Assembly (NCBI GenBank): GCA_013350335.1
Contig: CM023535.1
Coordinates: 38,128,069-38,192,068, forward strand
Direction: 5' to 3'
DNA length: 64,000 nt
From: Chimonanthus salicifolius
Lineage: Eukaryota > Streptophyta > Magnoliopsida > Laurales > Calycanthaceae
A program made the translations under genes and the position numbers. Positions 13,763 through 23,973 of the stretch are shown one piece after another. Under the pieces are notes generated by a model. It did no database searches. It was not told where the DNA came from and saw nothing but the letters and a program-made list of their open reading frames with translations. Position 1 is the first letter of the stretch; each line of letters begins with the position of its first letter.

Positions 13763-15767
13763 CACAAGGTGGTTTTTGGGACTTAGTTTTAAATGGAAGT
13801 TAAATGATTAGTATTTTGATTTACTGTATAACAAGGTATCGGGACTCCTTGAATGGTGCACGAGTCGTGAACGGGTGACGGTTAAGAAGAACAGACACTT
13901 AAGTGAACTTTCTGTAGGTTTCCTACCTCTTTGTGGCCACATATTATATTGATGTTTTATCTTGATTTTGATGAGTTATTTATGTTAAAGTATTATGTTT
14001 CAAATGAGATTTGAATGTTAAGATTATTTACAAATGGCATGTATCATGTATTCACTGACATCTCATGCATGGCATGGGGTGATGGATATGGAAACCGGAG
14101 CCCACACTCCGTCAGAATGTCCGTGATACAACTGTGGGGCCTCCTTAGGTGATGAGAGTCCAACCAGGAGGAATACCTTGATGATGAGAGTCCCATCAAG
14201 AGTAAACGAAAGAACACTGTGGATTACCTTGACGATGAGAGTCCCGTCAAGTGATGGCTATGTATATTTGTGATGGTGGGACTCATTACATGTGCATACA
14301 TACATAGCATTGTTTTATAAGATTTTGATAATCATGTATCATTATGTTATATGCATGTTTTTATACTAACCATGTGGTAACCCTAATAGGAAGACCTACT
14401 GGGCGCATTGATCTAACGCCCTATTTCTATCCTTAGAGGATGATGCAGGAAAAGGAAAGGGAAAGGCAAAGGTTGGGGATCACGAGGAAAGCTAAGCATA
14501 GAAGCTTGGGTGTTGGAATGGAGTTTATTTATGACATTTTGAATACATTATTATGGACATGTAATAATGTAGATAACTGCTATGGTTTGATTTCAGTTTG
14601 AATGAATGTTTAGTTTAAAGTAATCATGACTTGTACTTTGCTATCTACGAATGGAGTAATCTTAGGATTGAGTATATTTCCGCAATCAGTTTAGTAATAT
14701 TCCGTAAGTTTTATTTAGTTTCATGTGTGGACCGGTTTTCATGTGCGTAGTCCATGCACACATGGGTGGCCAGTTAAGGGTCGGACTTTGGAAGTCCGGA
14801 CTTAGCTCGCGTCGTGATGTCTCCCCGCTCTCTTCCACTTTACTTATTTTTTTTTTTAAAAATTAGACTCTGATTTTCGGAAGGGTGGAAAAGGGCGGGG
14901 CGTTACAATAACCCTACTTGGAATTCCTACTGAGCGTGTTGACTAACGCCCTACTTCTATCCTATAGATGATGGAACAGGGAATGACAAAGATATGAGAC
15001 ATGAAGAGAGTCAAGCGTAGGAGCTTGGACAGTTTTATGTTATATTACTTAGTTTGATTTTGAAAGATGTATTGGGAGGATTGATATTTTGGATTGTAAT
15101 AACTTAGAATCTATTTGCTATGGTTTGATAACCTTTGAGTTTTAAATTGAAGTTATATGGTGATTGGCTTCCTTGCTTAATAACGATATGTATGTGAATG
15201 GTATCTTATTCATATAATAATTCCGCAAATATTTCAGTAATGCTTGTGAAATGTTTAAGTGGATTTAGTCCACGTACACGTATTGGTGGCCAATTAAGGG
15301 TCGAGTTTTGGAAACTCGGACTTGTCTCGCGTCATGACGTTCCCGCTCTCTCTCACTCATTTATAAAAAAAAATATACTCTGATTTTCGATGAGTGAAAA
15401 GGGCGGGGCGTTACAAATAATATGGGAATGAATCCAAGGAAGCCATAGGTTTGGCCATGGTGTGGCCAAACCCATGGGTTCAATGATTGGTTGGAATGAA
15501 TGGCCAAAATTATTATAAGGCCATGGAGTTGGAAATCCATCCAAGGGATGGTTATGGGTTGAGACAAAACAACCATAAGATTAATCCGAACCCATTCTAT
15601 GATACTATGATTGGATGAATTATGAAAAACCCTAACCTTGGCTAGTGGATAGTATAAGTTTATTAATTTGAGTATCGTAAGATGAAATCCATGATTAAAA
15701 ATGATAAGGATGGATTCATGGAGAAAGACCTTACCATGCATGCAAACAAAAGGATATGACACAAAGT

Positions 15768-16412
15768 CAGTCGACTGAACGTGTGTTGGCAAAGCAAACA
15801 AAGGATCTATTTGAGTTTCAACCGACTGAATCTTATGATTCAGTCGACTGAAAGTATACTAGCCACAAATGCAAGTAATCTGGTTGTGTTTCAGCCAAAT
15901 GAATCTATGATTCAGTTGACTGAAAGTATACTGGCTAAGCACATATGGGGTCTGTTGGTATTTCAACCGACTGAATATTATGATTTAGTTGACTGAAAGT
16001 GTACTTGCCAAATACGTAAACGATCTGTTGGTATTTCAGTCCACTGAATATATGATTCAGTCGACTGAACGAATACTGGGTGAACACACAAAGGATCGGA
16101 CCCAAAGTCAGCCGAGTGAATCTGTGATTCAGTCGACTGAAAGTGTACTAGCCGAGAACACAAAGGATCTGACCCAAGTCAGCCGACTGAATAGAAGTAT
16201 ACTGGCCAACCACATATGATATCTGCTTGTATTTCAGCCGACTGAATCTATGATTTAGTCGACTGAAAGTGTACGGGTCAAGTTTGTATAGTATCTGGTT
16301 GTATTTCAACCGACTAAATCTTATGATTCAGTTGACTGAAAGTTTGCGGGTAAAGCACATAAGGTATTTGATTGTCTTTCAGTCAACTGAATTCCAGATT
16401 AAGTCGACTGAA
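15768..16412 (+). repeat. 72-bp-period array of double palindromes (about 10 units)
   Basis: Units begin near 15768, 15819, 15892, 15964, 16037, 16109, 16180, 16235, 16308 and 16380. Spacing is 71-73 except for two shortened units (51 and 55), each explained by an internal deletion. The repeated core is the palindrome TTCAGTCGACTGAA present twice per unit around TCTATGATTC. The spacer has a recurring AAGTATACTGGC or AAGTGTAC motif. Same family as 6101-6569, but in the host LTR rather than the inserted one. Confidence 0.95.
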
Positions 16413-17774
16413 TTAAAATGTTTTATTTTAGATTATTTTCCAGATGCCTCTATTTATCTGGTAGGATGGAAGGGGTGATTAAATTAAAATGGAAAATCCA
16501 ATTAATATATATGGTTGAATTTGATAAGGTAAGGAGGTTCGCAAAGGGACTATGATTCATCTCACTCGGTCGTTAGTAATTCGGACATTGGTAGGTTTCC
16601 TACCTCCTTGAGAACATCATGGAGTATAATATGATACTAGTTTATTCCAAATATGATGATTACTTTGGTTAAACAAATTGTATATGATTATGAATTGATT
16701 TTCAAATGATATGATGTATTTTAAATGATATGGCATTTTTGCATACATTACCTCATGCATGGCATGGGAGGGAACGCATATGACCAACAAGCTAAGTTCT
16801 GAGCGGTTCGAACATAACTTGGTCTTGAGATTAGCTTATAAGAAACTATATGAACTGTTGAGATTTGGCCACGTCCAGTTGATAGAAAGGTACGGCATAG
16901 TTGGGCCAAAGAGGTACTGGGAAGGTCCTGAAATCCTGTGCAGTGAGAGGAGTCCACACTCCATCGGTAATCCCGGTTAATTTGTGGATGGGTATACAGT
17001 GCCCTGGTAGTTGCTGCCTCAAACACTATGGACATAATTGGCCAAGGAAATCATTGATATGATTTATGATGTGATTAGATATGGACATTGGGTGGGATAT
17101 CATTTGGCATTAACACCCATGACATGACACATATGCTAGCATGATTATGATATGAACATCATCCACTGTTTTTAATACTTACTAGTTGTTTTACAAATAT
17201 GACTTTAATGATGTATATACCCTTGATTTATGCTATTCTAATAGTACTCCAATGTGTATCATAACTCTAATTGGAATACTTACTGGTCATGTTGACTAAT
17301 GCCCTACTTCGATCCTATAGATGATGGAACAGGGAATGATAAGGAAACGGACGTGGGACCGGAAGGGAGTCAAGCATAGGGGCTTGGGAAGATTTAATGT
17401 TTAAATTTCTTATGTTGATTTCAATGATGTATTCAGAGGACTTATATTTTGGATTGTAATAACTTCGAACTTATTTGCTATGGTTTGATTAATCCTTAAG
17501 TATATATGAATTTTATGGTGATTGGTACTCCTTGCTTAATGATGAGAAGAATATGAATAACATCTTATTCATATGAATTATTCTGCAGGTATTAAGAAAA
17601 ACGTGTGAAAATGTTTTAGTGGACTTAGTCCACGTACACGTAACAATGGCCAGTTAAGGGTCGGGTTTTGGAAACTCAGACTTGACTCGCGTCATGATGA
17701 CCCATCCTCTCTCACTTATTTAAAAAAAAAATATACTCTGATTTGTGGCAAGTGGAAAAGGGCGGGGCGTTACA

Positions 17775-18076
17775 ACTGATGGGTCGGTATGCCCATCGAG
17801 TTTGGGGTTTCATACACACCCCTATGAATGTACCTTTGGTGACCAAATCCTGGATTCCTCAACTACTTCAAGACATTTTCCAATTGTCTTAGTAAGGAGT
17901 CTTGCCTATGCTCCATCTTCCTTGGAGGTATGTGTCTTTTAGTCTTAGGCTTGGTGGATTGTGCCTTTTAGCTTGAACTTGTGGAGGTTTGAACAATGCA
18001 TGAGTATTGATGTGTCTCTTCCTAAGGTTGCATTATCTCTTGAGATGACCAACCTTGTGACAATAGAAGCATATAC
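17775..18076 (-). pseudogene. copia element B: second CCHC knuckle and downstream gag/pol remnant
   Basis: On the minus strand, reading across the solo LTR inserted at 18077, the frame gives a zinc knuckle beginning CFYCHKVGHLKR, with a stop codon at the residue before the last cysteine (CX2CX4HX4C pattern otherwise intact). Downstream residues are basic (KPKTKRHIPPRK) but further degraded by stops. This is the nucleic-acid-binding second knuckle that follows the acidic coiled coil in Sirevirus-type copia gag. The fragment ends at 17775 where element A inserted, so protease, integrase and RT of B lie off-window to the left. Confidence 0.8.
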
Positions 18077-20642
18077 TGTAACACCCCGATTTTTCAAAGA
18101 TATCAATATTCACGAAAATGCCATTGAAATGGTGAATTGAAAAGATATGAACCTTAGATGGGTAAATGTTGGGTTGATTGCCCAACGGAAGGTAGATGTG
18201 GATCAATGGAAATAAATGGGTAAGAATTAGTTAATTGGGTCAAGATTGCCAATTGGGTCATAAGTCCAATTGGGACCCAATGGATCATATATGAACTAGT
18301 TAGAAGTAAATGGGTAAGGCTTGATAAATGTTGGGTCAATTTCCCAACGGATGGTAGATGTGGATCAATGGAAATAAATGGCTAAGAATTGGGTCAATAG
18401 CCCAATTATGATCCAATGGATCAAAGATATAATTTGGTTGGAAATAATTGGGTATGTGTAATTAAATGGGTCAACTACCCAATTGGGACCCAATGGGTCG
18501 TGGTGGACTTGTTTGACCATTGGGTGAGCTCAAATTTAATTGGGTTAGGCTGAATTGAATGGGAGTTCAATGAAGGGTAAATGGGTAAGCTATGTGCAAT
18601 TGGGTAAACCACATTTAAATGGGTAAAACACATTTAAATGGGTAATTGACATTTAAATGGGTCAAGGCGCCTAATTGACCATTTTATGGGATGTTTAGAG
18701 TTAAGAACATGCTTGGAAATTATAAATGGTTTAAAACCTTGCTGTGGATCTAAAAGGTTGTAAAAGATCCAAGAAAATTGAGGGAAATAACATCAACATG
18801 GCCGAACCCCATGACCTATTTTATGGGTCATTTCATGGGTTAAGTGTGAATCTAGGCATGTTTAAGTGAATGGGTATTAAGTTATGGAAATGACTGATTT
18901 ATAATGGGTTTTGTGTCATGATTGATGAGGCATGGATGGATCTATGTTTATGAATCAGTTAGGGATATAGACATGCATAAATAAAAGGTGATTAACCATG
19001 GGAAGAATGAGTGGCAAGGATGTAAATATGGCCAAAAATGAAGAACCATGGGTTCGGCCATGGTGTATGGCCGAACCCCATGGGGGATATTTTTATGGAC
19101 TTAGGTTATTATCATGGTTAAATGATTATGGTACAATTGATTAGATGTATGAATCAAGGTAGTTTCATCTTGGTTTTAAATTAATGATCAAAGGACTACA
19201 AGAAAGGCACCAAAATAAGGAAGTAAGGTTCGGCCATGCTGTATGGCCGAACCCCACAAGCTTGTATTTTGTGGACTTAGGTGGTTACCAATGGTAGATG
19301 AGTAATTGTTAAAGGATTAACTAAATGGTGATGGAGTAATAGATCAAAGAGGGATCAAACAAAGTAAGTGAGGTTCGGCCACGGTGTATGGGCGAACCCC
19401 ACAAAGTGTGTGTAAGAACTTAGACTTAATTGGAAATTATATAGATATTATCTTGACTTGTTGATATATAAACAAGGTGACGGGACCTCACAAACGGTGC
19501 AAGATCTTAAGAGTTGCCGGATTAAGAAGCAAAGGACACTTGAGCGGTCTTTTGGTAGGATTCCTACATCATTGAAACCATGGATATGTATTATGTAACT
19601 TTGATGGTTTTATTTCATGTTTGATAAGTTATTTTCGTATCAAAGAATATGTTGCAATTATGGGATTTTCATGCTTTGTTTTGTAATATTCTGTAGCATG
19701 ATTAGCATTTGCATCTCATGCATGGCATTGGGGGGGATGTTATGCAATTGAAGGCCTCACTCCGTCGGAATGTCCGTGATGCAACTGTGTGGCCTCCTTA
19801 GGTGGTCAGAGTCCCACCAAGAGGATACTTTAACCGGAGACCCACGCTCCGTCGGCGCGTCCGTAAGTCGTGAGGAGTAATTTATGGGGAGAATACTATC
19901 AAGAGATTATATGTATGTGATGGGTGGGACTCATTGCATAAGACATATGCTAGCATGGCATGGCATTGAATCGGCATGATATGATCTTTATTATCATGCA
20001 AGTTTACTAGTTTTTATCTGTATGATTGGATCTCTGTTATCATACATGATTTTGGATACGATGTTTTATAAGTATGATATGGTATATTATATCTGGGTTT
20101 TATATACTAACCCATGTGTTAGCCCTAATCGGAATACCTACTGGGCACGTTATCTAACGTCCTACTTCTACCATAGTGGATGATGCTGGAAAAGGAAAGG
20201 GAAAGGCCGAGGGTCGCGAAGGAAGCCAAGCATAGGAGCTTGGGTGTTGGAATGGATTTTTATATATTGTTATTTGGATAATTTTCATGGATATGTAATA
20301 ACTAGTAACATTGCTATGGTTTGTGAATAGTCTGATGATGGTTATTTGATTTAAGTAATTTTGGATAGATGACTTGTACTTTGCTATCTCATATGGGATA
20401 GGATTGCATCCTATTGTCATTCCCCATATTTGATTTATTCCGCAAGTTTTACTTAGTTCCATGTGTGGATTGGTTTTCATGGTCTTAGTCCATGTACACA
20501 TGGGTGGCCAGTTAAGGGTCGGACTTTGGAAGTCCGGACTTAGCTCGCGTCCTGACGCTCCCCGCTCTCTTCCAACTTTAATTTTAAGAAAAAAAAAATG
20601 GACTCTGATTTTCGGAAGGGTGGAAAAGGGCGGGGCGTTACA
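18077..20642 (+). mobile_element. solo gypsy LTR in copia B gag
   Basis: It starts TGTAACACCCCGATTTTTC at 18077 and ends GGGCGGGGCGTTACA at 20642, 2566 bp. Flanks are TATAC (18072-18076) and TTTAC (20643-20647), a target duplication with one mismatch. Removing the LTR and one flank joins the copia gag frame cleanly into the CFYCHK knuckle, which confirms the boundaries. The head contains an internal duplication of a segment with GGTAGATGTGGATCAATGG (18190 and 18352) and many AATGGGTAA/GACCCAATGGGTC motifs. The GGTAGGATTCCTACATC box lies at 19556, CTCATGCATGGCATTGGG at 19717, and the conserved tail follows. Confidence 0.92.
19050..19399 (+). repeat. three 29-bp palindromes in the LTR
   Basis: Units at 19050-19078 (loop GGTGT), about 19227-19255 (loop GCTGT) and 19371-19399 (GGGCGAACCCC right arm, one arm mismatch). 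A half unit, CATGGCCGAACCCCATG, lies near 18798. Confidence 0.92.
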
Positions 20643-21279
20643 TTTACCCTTTGGAGGGTGAGAGACACTTGCCTTCACAAACACCCCATTGTTCATAGCT
20701 CTTTTGGTGGATGAGGCACCAAGTCCCGACCAACCACCATACTTTTTCCCAGAGTTGAAAAGTTTTTGTAAGCTTTCTTCTCCTTGGGTGAACTTATCTT
20801 GGAATTTTTCTTTATGTTTTCGTAATTATTTTAATTCCAAAGATAGTGTTTTTACATCCTTTTCAAGATGCCTCCTGATGTCCCACAAGTTCTCAACATC
20901 TTCGCAATGAATTTCTAGCTCTTCTTGAAGAGTCCTTTCATTTTCTTTTAGATTGACAATTTCTTCATTGGAGGTTTTTAGGTTTGAGGTGAGGAGAGTT
21001 TTTTCACTTCTTAATTCTTCAAGTTGGTTAGACAAGTTAAAGTTTTCAAGTTTACCTTTTTCTAATCTTTTAGCCAACTTCTCATTCTCAAAGTAAAAAT
21101 CTTGATAGGAATTTTGAAGATCTTCATCTTCACTCTCATCTTCCTCCATTTTAATTGTGGGGCTTTCTGGATCACCAATGATTGAGGTTATGAAACCCTT
21201 TGTTGTTTCAACCTTTTCCTTGGGTTTCTTTATCAGAATCACTTTCCGATTTGGATGTGTCCTCATAGGTCACATTCAC
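20643..21279 (-). pseudogene. copia element B: acidic coiled-coil part of gag
   Basis: An open minus frame (about 21266 to 20826) encodes a basic start (IKKPKEK), a strongly acidic stretch (MEEDESEDEDLQ) and then a long Leu/Glu/Lys heptad-like coiled coil (LAKRLEKGKLENFNLSNQ, LTSNLKTSNEEIVNLKENE, TLQEELEIHCEDVENL). This composition and position between two CCHC knuckles are characteristic of Sirevirus-type Ty1/copia gag. It joins upstream to 31636 across element C (TSD TTCAC) and downstream to 18076 across the solo LTR. The region 20643-20825 continues the gag in a degraded frame. Confidence 0.85.
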
Positions 21280-23959
21280 TGTAACACCCTATCCCGAAAC
21301 GGGCGTGTTATTGCCGATACTAAATCGAAATATCACACATTCCAAACTACCGGCATATGTTTTTTTTTTGACTAAACATTAATCACCATAAGAGAAAGGA
21401 AATACCATAAGTTCAGTTAACACAACGGTGCAATAGGTGGCTAGTACAACCATCCACAACGATAAACAATATCCAAATTAAACACAAGGTTCTTTCTAAT
21501 TAATAAAAGGAGAGTAATTAAGCAATCCGAAAGCATCATCGCCTAAGCCTGGTCTTGGGACCCGCTGGATCCCGCATCCATCGAGCCACCTGAAAGGCAA
21601 GGGGGTGAGCACTTCATACTCAGCAAGGGAACACATGCATATAATCACACAATATATATCACACACTGCATATCTACCACTAGGGAATAACAAAGATCCA
21701 CGTACATGGTCCCCACACAACACGCACTCGACCCACCGTCGGGCCGTTCGGTAGGTACTCAACATTGCCCACGACCACCTTACCTAGACAAACTCAATCC
21801 CATAACCAATGAGCAGGCGAGCACATCCTCAGCCTATTCGGTCATCTAGGGTTCACAAACTATACCGGCGGGAGCTGTCCCTCACCGTTCCGTCCCTCGA
21901 CCCGGGCGAGCACCTCCTCAGCCTACTCGGTCACACAGGGATCACAACCCATGCCAGCGGGAGCTGCCCCTCACCGCTTCGTCCCTCGACCTAGGCGAGC
22001 ACCTCCTCAGCCTACTCGGTCACACAGAGATCACAACCCATGCCAGCGGGAGCTGCCCCTCACCGCTTCATCCCTTGACCTAGGCGAGCACCTCCTCAGT
22101 CTACTCGATCACATAGGGATCACAACCCATGCCAGCGGGAGCTGCCCCTCACCGCTTCATCCCTCGACCTAGGCGAGCACCTCCTCAGCCTACTCGGTCA
22201 CACAGGGATCATCTCATTCATCCCACGTTCGGGTATCAGAACTACAAGAGGCTTCTAAAGTTACCTTGGGTGAACCAACCTTCAGCCTGATGGCCTATCT
22301 AGGATTGACACGACTACTTCCCCAACGGATCCCTATTGGGGACTTCCAAACACCTTGTTCCCCAAGTCAGGTTACACCTCCCCCAAAGGTGTATCTGGTG
22401 ACCACAAGACAGACCGACCATTTTATTCAAGCTAGGGGCACGACTTCCCACATCCAATCACAAGGCGGTACACATCCCATCACGCGTCTGCCGCATGGCC
22501 CCACATAACCCTAATGTTACTTAACGTCTAAGCCCCTCCGACATTCTACACATCCAACAAATGCATGTACGATTAACAATAGGCATGTGCAGGTACAATT
22601 AACAATAGACATGTTCTCAATGAAGCAACATCAAATCCTAGAAAATCATGTATACCATAGTCTACCACATACTAGCATGTTGATATTTCATCATGTTATC
22701 AATCAATCACATCCAAATTACTTAATCATGCACAACTGGTATAACATCAAGTCCATCTATCATTCTCACGTCATTACCGGACGCGGATACACAGAGTGGT
22801 CCCCTCACCGCATACTTATCTCAACGGTTCCCTTGCCGAGCGGTAGAACTAGATATAAGGGGTCCCATTCTGCGCATTCCGCATCCACATAATTCAAAGA
22901 TAAATAAATGCAGAAATGTGTATGCTAAAAGTGTGTTAGTTCCCTCACCGGTGCGCGTTTGAAAATCAATCGTGAGAAGACAGGTCCGTTGGTTTGAAGG
23001 GGGCTCGATCTAAAGAAACAAGAGCACAGAATAAGTAAAGGAGATAAAACAGGCTAAACTAAGCTCGAACTGAAAATGGGCCCGAAATGGGCCGGGCTTA
23101 AAACTAGGCTGGGCCTGAAACTGGGCTGAGCTGAAAACTTGACTGGGCCGAGCTGGGCCAAGCTGGATCAAGGGCGAGCCGAGCTAGGCCCGGCTCAGAG
23201 GGGCCCACACTCGAACTCAGCTGAGCCAACTCGGCTGCTCAGCCGAAGGGGGAAAGAGAAAGAGGAGAAAAACGCAGGAAGGAGAGGAAGAAGAAGAAAG
23301 AGGAAAAAAACCGAAAGGGGGTTGGGAAAATCCATCCGAAAACTGGGTAAAATCACAGGGAAATCGGAGAGAAGGGAAGGGAAAAACATGGAAAATCGGT
23401 GAAAACCGAGGAAGGGGGAAGAATCGACGGAAAAGAAGGTGGAAGAGGAGGGGAAGAAGGTACCTAGTTCGGCCGGGCGGTGACGGTGACTCCGAGAAGC
23501 CGGTCGCCTGAGCGAAGGAAGAAGGGAACCGAAAACGAGAGAGAAGGAAGAAGAACGAAAGAGGAGGCGGCGGCATGGGTGCCGCGGCACTATAGCTGCG
23601 TGCTACAGTGCGCGGGGAAGAAGAGGGATTTATAAGGGGGAGGGTTTTAGGGTTTCCTTTCTTTCTTTTTTTTTTTTTTTTTTTATTTTTATTTTTTTTA
23701 CACAAGATCAGGTTTTTTTTTGTAAAAACAGTGTTTCAAAAAAAATCAGAAGAAAAAAAATTGGATGTTAAACCTTGGGTGAGGAAAAGTGTGATTTTCA
23801 ATTATTTTGTATGACAAGGTATTAATTATTTTAAATGACTAAAATGCCCTTCGAGCTCTAACCTCGGGATCGGGCGATACAAGGCCTATAACGGGATCCA
23901 TCCCAACCCTACTGCTACTGAGACCCTAAAATCCCGAAAAATCGGGTCGGGTCGCTACA
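21280..23959 (-). mobile_element. 3' LTR of element C
   Basis: 2680 bp. It contains an 89-bp tandem minisatellite (21817-22215), a GGGCC-rich segment (23070-23210), a purine-rich stretch (23240-23460) and a T-rich tract (23660-23710), followed by ACCTTGGGTGAGG and the conserved end (AAATCGGGTCGGGTCGCTACA, plus strand). Small open frames inside it follow base composition and are not supported as genes. Confidence 0.96.
21817..22215. repeat. 89-bp tandem minisatellite in element C 3' LTR
   Basis: About 4.5 units starting at GCGAGCACCTCCTCAGCC near 21817, 21907, 21996, 22085 and 22174. Each unit also carries CACAACCCATGCCAGCGG, GAGCTGCCCCTCACCGC and TCCCTCGACC. It is present in both LTRs with the same copy number, so it predates this insertion. 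Confidence 0.95.
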
Positions 23960-23973
23960 ACCTACCCCCCTTT
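23960..23973 (-). other. polypurine tract of element C
   Basis: On the minus strand AAAGGGGGGTAGGT abuts the 3' LTR start (TGTAGCGACC), the expected primer for plus-strand synthesis. Confidence 0.88.

Larger units (their letters stand above)
7483..14907 (+). mobile_element. solo gypsy LTR with perfect TSD, split by a nested solo LTR
   Basis: It starts TGTAACACCTCGATTTTTC at 7483 and ends GGCGGGGCGTTACA at 14907. The duplication ATAAC is at 7478-7482 and 14908-14912. Its own length, without 8382-12213, is about 3.6 kb. The head has repeated AATGGGT/GACCCAATGGGTC motifs. The right part holds nine 29-bp palindromes, the GTAGGTTTCCTACC box (13914), the CTCATGCATGGCATGGG box (14063), CACTCCGTC units, the CTAACGCCCTATTTCTA box and the conserved tail. 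A CT-dinucleotide run lies near 12288-12306. There is no coding region. Confidence 0.95.
4878..15415 (+). mobile_element. solo gypsy LTR with perfect TSD, split by a nested solo LTR
   Basis: It starts TGTAACACCCCGG at 4878 and ends GGGCGGGGCGTTACA at 15415. The 5-bp duplication AATAA lies at 4873-4877 and 15416-15420. No internal coding region is present, so this is a solo LTR left by LTR-LTR recombination. Without the nested LTR 7483-14912 it is about 3.1 kb. Its head (AATTACCCAATTAAGACCCAAT) and its 72-bp array closely resemble element A's LTR, so it is a same-subfamily insertion into that LTR. Confidence 0.95.
3977..17774 (+). mobile_element. 3' LTR of gypsy element A, split by a nested solo LTR
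   Basis: It starts TGTAACACCCCAG right after the element A polypurine tract and ends GGCGGGGCGTTACA at 17774. After removing the insertion 4878-15420 the LTR is about 3.25 kb. It is flanked on the right by copia B gag, so ACTGA (17775-17779) is the likely target duplication; its partner is off-window. The right part holds one 29-bp-type palindrome (near 15447-15473), then a 72-bp-period palindromic array, the GGTAGGTTTCCTACC box (16588), the CTCATGCATGGCATGGG box (16752), CTCCATCGG-type units, the CTAATGCCCTACTTC box (about 17297) and the conserved tail. Confidence 0.9.

Noticed and set aside
4878..15415. DNA transposon with terminal inverted repeats
   Set aside because: The ends are inverted, but the same sequence forms paired direct LTRs with polypurine tract and pol in E, and 3' LTRs in A, F and G; the 5-bp TSD fits LTR insertion.
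15768..16412. CRISPR-like regularly spaced repeat
   Set aside because: The spacers are themselves repeated (AAGTATACTGGC motif), the context is a plant LTR, and no cas genes are present; it is a tandem minisatellite.
20826..21266. Host coiled-coil gene
   Set aside because: The frame continues from the copia gag CCHC knuckle across element C and into a second CCHC knuckle across the solo LTR, so it is part of copia B gag.
23139..23705. Arg/Lys-rich and Ser/Phe-rich open frames
   Set aside because: They come from the purine-rich stretch of element C's LTR; matching frames occur in the other LTR at the same place, but this is non-coding LTR sequence.
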